DNA of 64,000 nucleotides from Selaginella tamariscina (taxonomy: Eukaryota; Streptophyta; Lycopodiopsida; Selaginellales; Selaginellaceae): assembly GCA_003024785.1 (NCBI GenBank), contig PUQB01000519.1, forward strand, positions 114,772 to 178,771, written 5' to 3'. The notes below the pieces were generated by a model that searched no databases, had not been told where the DNA came from, and saw nothing but the letters and a program-made list of their open reading frames with translations. This document shows, in pieces, positions 60,781-64,000 of the stretch (the first letter of the stretch is position 1; the number at the start of each line of letters is the position of its first letter). The translations under genes and the position numbers were made by a program.

Positions 60781-61521
60781 GGCGGGATTAATCCCGCCGC
60801 AACTCTACCCCTTCAGAGTGAGTCGGCGGGATTAATCCGCCGTCGACTCTACCCCATCGGAGAGAGTCGGCTGGATTAATCCGCCGCTGATACTTCCTCG
60901 TTGGAGAGAGGCGGCGGGATTAATCCCGCCACGGGCTCCCTCCGACGAGGAAGTACCGGCGGGATTAATCCCGCCGCGATCTTCCTCGTCGAGGAAGTCG
61001 GCGGGATTAATCTCGCCGCCATTCCTCCAACGAGGAAGAGGGCGGGATTAATCCCGCCCACAACACTGACAAGACGGAGAATAGGCGGGATTAATCCCGC
61101 CCACAACTCTGACGACGGGAATAGCGGCGGGATTAATCCCGCCCACAACTCTGACGACGGGGAATAAGCGGCGGGATTAATCCCGCCCAAACTCTCCGAA
61201 ACTATGATTTCAAAAGATTCGGGATGAATTCTGCCCACAAATATTTAAAACAGGGAAGTATGGCGAGATTAATCCCGCCACCCCTTCTCTGCCTCCTAAA
61301 ATGGTTGGCGAGATTAATCCCGCCGACAAACTCTTTTAATAAATTCAAGTAAATCATTATCAGTTGAAGAGTTATCGGCGGGATTAATCTCGCCGCTCTT
61401 TTTAAGAGGCGGAGAAGCATTGCCCGAACTAATTCTGCCATAACTATGAAAGAGATGGTGGCGGGATTAATCCCGCCACCTCTTCAAAGAGGCGAAAAAA
61501 AATGGCCGGATTAATCCCGCC
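60781..61521. repeat. Tandem array of 18-bp perfect palindromes, about 44-bp period
   Basis: GGCGGGATTAATCCCGCC or a near copy starts at 60781, 60825, 60869, 60913, 60958, 61000, 61041, 61084, 61136, 61170, 61262, 61307, 61377, 61460 and 61504. More worn copies lie near 61213, 61418 and 61560. Spacing is mostly 41-45 bases. Spacers vary (often CTCTACCCC..., TTCCTCG..GAGGAAG or ACAACTCTGACGACGG), so the palindrome is the conserved part. The stretch is strikingly GC-rich for this window. Open frames through it on both strands (GGINPA and AGLIPP repeats) follow from the palindrome and are not evidence of a protein. Confidence 0.95.
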
Positions 61522-61529
61522 CCGGCTAA

Positions 61530-62100
61530 CCGAGAATATTAAGTTAAAGGTATATTTAAACGGGATAAATCCTAACAGAATATATTGTAATCCTAATGCA
61601 TTCCTAAATCCCTAAATTCTAAAATTTAAGAGAGAATGTAAGAGAGTGAATCTTTATAAATATATCTAAATTTGTTTATAATACTTACTTGTAAACAGCA
61701 CTGAAGGCGCCGTGCTTTCCTATAAACAATAGCGCACCAATTTAATGTCGCTCCTGAGCTGATCACTAAGAAGAAAAAAGAAAATCTGAAGAGTGAAAAA
61801 TAAAGAAATGAAAAACCCTTGCCGGAGAAAGAACCAGATCTGAATTTGAGTGGGAAATTAAATGTATTTTCAAATTTACATGTCAGACTGATAATACTTA
61901 TGTCAGAAATTCGAAATTTTTGAAATAACAGAAAAGAAAATTTAAGATGAGTTGAAACAAATAACCGACAGTCTGACATATATACTTCCAATTCCAATGA
62001 GTGTTTTAAAATTGCATTTAATGTTATTCAAGTGCTTCAAGCTGTTTAATATTACGAAATTTTTGTAATTGTTCTACATTCTTAATATTCAAGTATATAT
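61530..62100. other. AT-rich spacer after the palindrome array
   Basis: No gene seen. A 123-residue minus-strand frame (61997-61626) is F/S-rich with no recognisable domain. Confidence 0.5.
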
Positions 62101-62153
62101 TATTGAGTTTATATTATATATATATATACACTAATACAATAAATAAATTGATA

Positions 62154-62885
62154 TATTATTATGTATCATTTAAAATATATTCATAGTCTGTTTATTATTA
62201 TTATTTTCTTAATTACTCGAGTAATTAATTTACATTTCCTACTATTAATGGGATATTCTTTATTATTTTCTTAATATTGAAAGAATATTCCAATATTAAA
62301 CCTGATTATCATAATTAAATTAGTCTTATTCTTAATTATCTCAGTAATTATTCTACATTTGTATATATTAATAGGATTTTCTCAATTAATTTGTTATTAT
62401 TTCAAGAATATTCCTATGTTAAACCTTATTATCAATATTAAATTAATATATATTATTAAAACTAATATACTATATATTAGATAAAATGATGTATTATTAT
62501 GTATAATTTAAAATATGTTCATAGTGTGTATATTAATTTCATTTTCTTAATTACTTGAGTAATTAATCTTCTTTATATTAATGTGATATTATTTATTATT
62601 TCTTATTATTCCAAGAATATTTCAATATTAAACATGATTATCATAATTAATTTAGTTAATTATTTCAATACTTGATCTACATTTGTATATATTAATGGGA
62701 TTTTCTCAATTAATTTCTTATTATTTCAAGAATATTCTAATGTTAAACCTTATTATCAATATTAAATTAATATATATTATTAAAACTATATATGGCTATA
62801 TATTAGATAAAATCATATATTATTATGTATAATTTAAAATATGTTCATAGTGTGTATATTAATATTATTTTCTTAATTATTCGAT
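62154..62885 (+). repeat. AT-rich tandem repeat, unit about 330 bp, just over two copies
   Basis: The anchor tattattatgtat occurs at 62154, about 62492 and about 62818. Each is followed by aatttaaaatat(g)ttcatagt and a long AT-rich stretch including ggattttctcaattaattt (present in the last two units). Neighbouring units are easily alignable by eye. Confidence 0.7.
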
Positions 62886-63083
62886 GTTTGTTTTGCACAT
62901 ATTATATATAACACGATTATAAATTTATATATACACGTGCACACGCATTAGAAGCACTTACAAAGACACATATGCACACACATGCACATTGCCCTAAACC
63001 AAACTTGAGAAATTATATGTTGCTTCTTTATTGAAAAACATCATGTTCAACGCATGTATGATTTATGTACTCAATCTGTGTGT

Positions 63084-63760
63084 ATGTAACACATTGAATT
63101 TACACATGTAATATATATGTATGTTCTGTGTGTATACACGTGTGTATGTATATATGTGTACTAATATATGCAATGTGTACGGTTTTCATTTGTTAACACT
63201 CTATCTCTCTCTCATACATACACAGTGTCACCATGCATAATCCCTTCTCTCATACATACACACCATGCATGATCATGATCCATAATATGTAGCCTGTCTC
63301 TTCTCTCATACATACACACCATGCATGATCCATAATATGTACTGATGTTACAATATTATGTAATATGTATAATGTATATCTGTGTATAACACTCACTCCT
63401 CTCATACATAAACACCATGCATGATCCATCCTAACCCTAAACCCTAAACCCTAAACCCTATGTAACACATTGAATTTACACATGTAATATGTATGTATGT
63501 TTGTGTGTATACACGTGTGTATGTATATGTGTGTACTAATATATGCAATGACATTGTGTATGAATTTAATTTGTTAACACTCTTTCTCTTCTCTCATACA
63601 TACACACCATGCATGATCCATGTAAATATGTACTGTCTCTCTTCTCTCAAACATACACACCATGCATGATCCATAATATGTATTGTCACTCTTCTCTCAT
63701 ACATACACACCATACATGATCCTGTACTCTGTCTCTCTAATATTAATATGTACTAATATG
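63084..63760 (+). repeat. Subtelomere-like tandem repeat, unit about 376 bp
   Basis: The block starting atgtaacacattgaattta at 63084 recurs at 63460 with near identity. Inside each unit a shorter phrase (ctctcatacatacacaccatgcatgatccat) repeats three or four times, about eight in all between 63210 and 63720. Confidence 0.8.
63427..63459 (+). repeat. Interstitial plant telomere repeats
   Basis: CCTAACCCTAAA followed by further CCCTAAA units, about four in all, at the boundary between two units of the 376-base repeat. Arabidopsis-type telomere sequence (TTTAGGG on the other strand). Confidence 0.85.
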
Positions 63761-64000
63761 TATGTATGTCTATGTGTATAATACTATGTGTGTATATATG
63801 TATCGCTGCACGTGAAACTTTAACACTCTCATGGACACACACGTGTTAAACCCTTGCATGATATTTATTCTTGGGGTGTATGTGATACACGCACACGCAC
63901 ACACAGATAATATAATGAAAGAATATTCGTTTAGGGCGAATCTATAGTTTATTCTTTTTAGGGTTTAAGTATATTCTTAGAAGGAATATTCGATTAGGGT

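Noticed and set aside
60876-61238. 120-residue frame of AGLIPP repeats, and GGINPA frame on the other strand
   Set aside because: Both follow automatically from translating the palindrome array. The unit length varies and no start or codon bias supports a protein.
60781-61521. CRISPR-like array
   Set aside because: Regular spacing invites the idea, but the genome is eukaryotic, the repeat is a perfect palindrome, the spacers resemble each other and vary in length, and no cas genes are present.

Overview
The window comes from the nuclear genome of a plant-lineage eukaryote, most likely a land plant. The species cannot be named from the sequence. The evidence is short GT-AG introns, plant telomere repeats (CCCTAAA) and telo-box motifs at gene starts, an F-box/kelch gene, an ATG8 gene, a CACTA/Spm-type transposase relative and a Ty3/gypsy LTR element. 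The sequence is very AT-rich between genes and unusually rich in (CT)n, (TA)n, (GT)n and (GA)n microsatellites.

Layout. 0-3.7 kb: a decayed Tnp2-like (CACTA-type) transposase whose two halves lie head to head. 4.3-6.4 kb: a spliced unknown gene with a SAM-like segment. 6.9-13.2 kb: a local family of four or five copies of a small IBR-like zinc-finger plus coiled-coil gene on both strands, with a 55-bp minisatellite. 14.0-16.5 kb: an organellar-type peptide chain release factor 2. 16.7-17.9 kb: a convergent F-box/kelch gene. 19.15-21.84 kb: an SLC35F-type transporter with a roughly 510-bp polypurine intron tract. 21.9-37.5 kb: a gene-poor block carrying a dispersed family of about 18-bp imperfect palindromes, with a fossil Ty3/gypsy element (27.4-33.4 kb) inside it. 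37.6-39.8 kb: a membrane-anchored cytochrome b5-like (neuferricin/MAPR) gene. 39.9-43.3 kb: a decayed ATG8 copy. 43.3-45.8 kb: a block flanked by about 220-bp direct repeats. 46.26-47.04 kb: a second, well-formed ATG8 gene. 47.4-53.5 kb: a gene of about 15 exons for a coiled-coil, Q/P-rich protein with a C-terminal winged-helix-like domain. 53.5-57.9 kb: AT-rich sequence without genes. 57.9-60.65 kb: a minus-strand DUF7869-type, transposase-like gene. 60.78-61.52 kb: a tandem array of about 14 clear copies of the perfect 18-bp palindrome GGCGGGATTAATCCCGCC at about 44-bp spacing. 62.1-64 kb: AT-rich and subtelomere-like tandem repeats with an interstitial CCCTAAA patch.

The host genes cover unrelated housekeeping jobs: organellar translation termination, protein turnover, transport, heme binding and autophagy. 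Nothing suggests an operon-like partnership. Several conserved exons carry one-base homopolymer length differences, in one case a compensating pair, while the splice sites stay clean. I read many of these as probable assembly or read errors rather than proof of pseudogenes. The most unusual signal is the palindrome array directly upstream of the DUF7869 gene. The second is the dispersed palindrome family around the retroelement.
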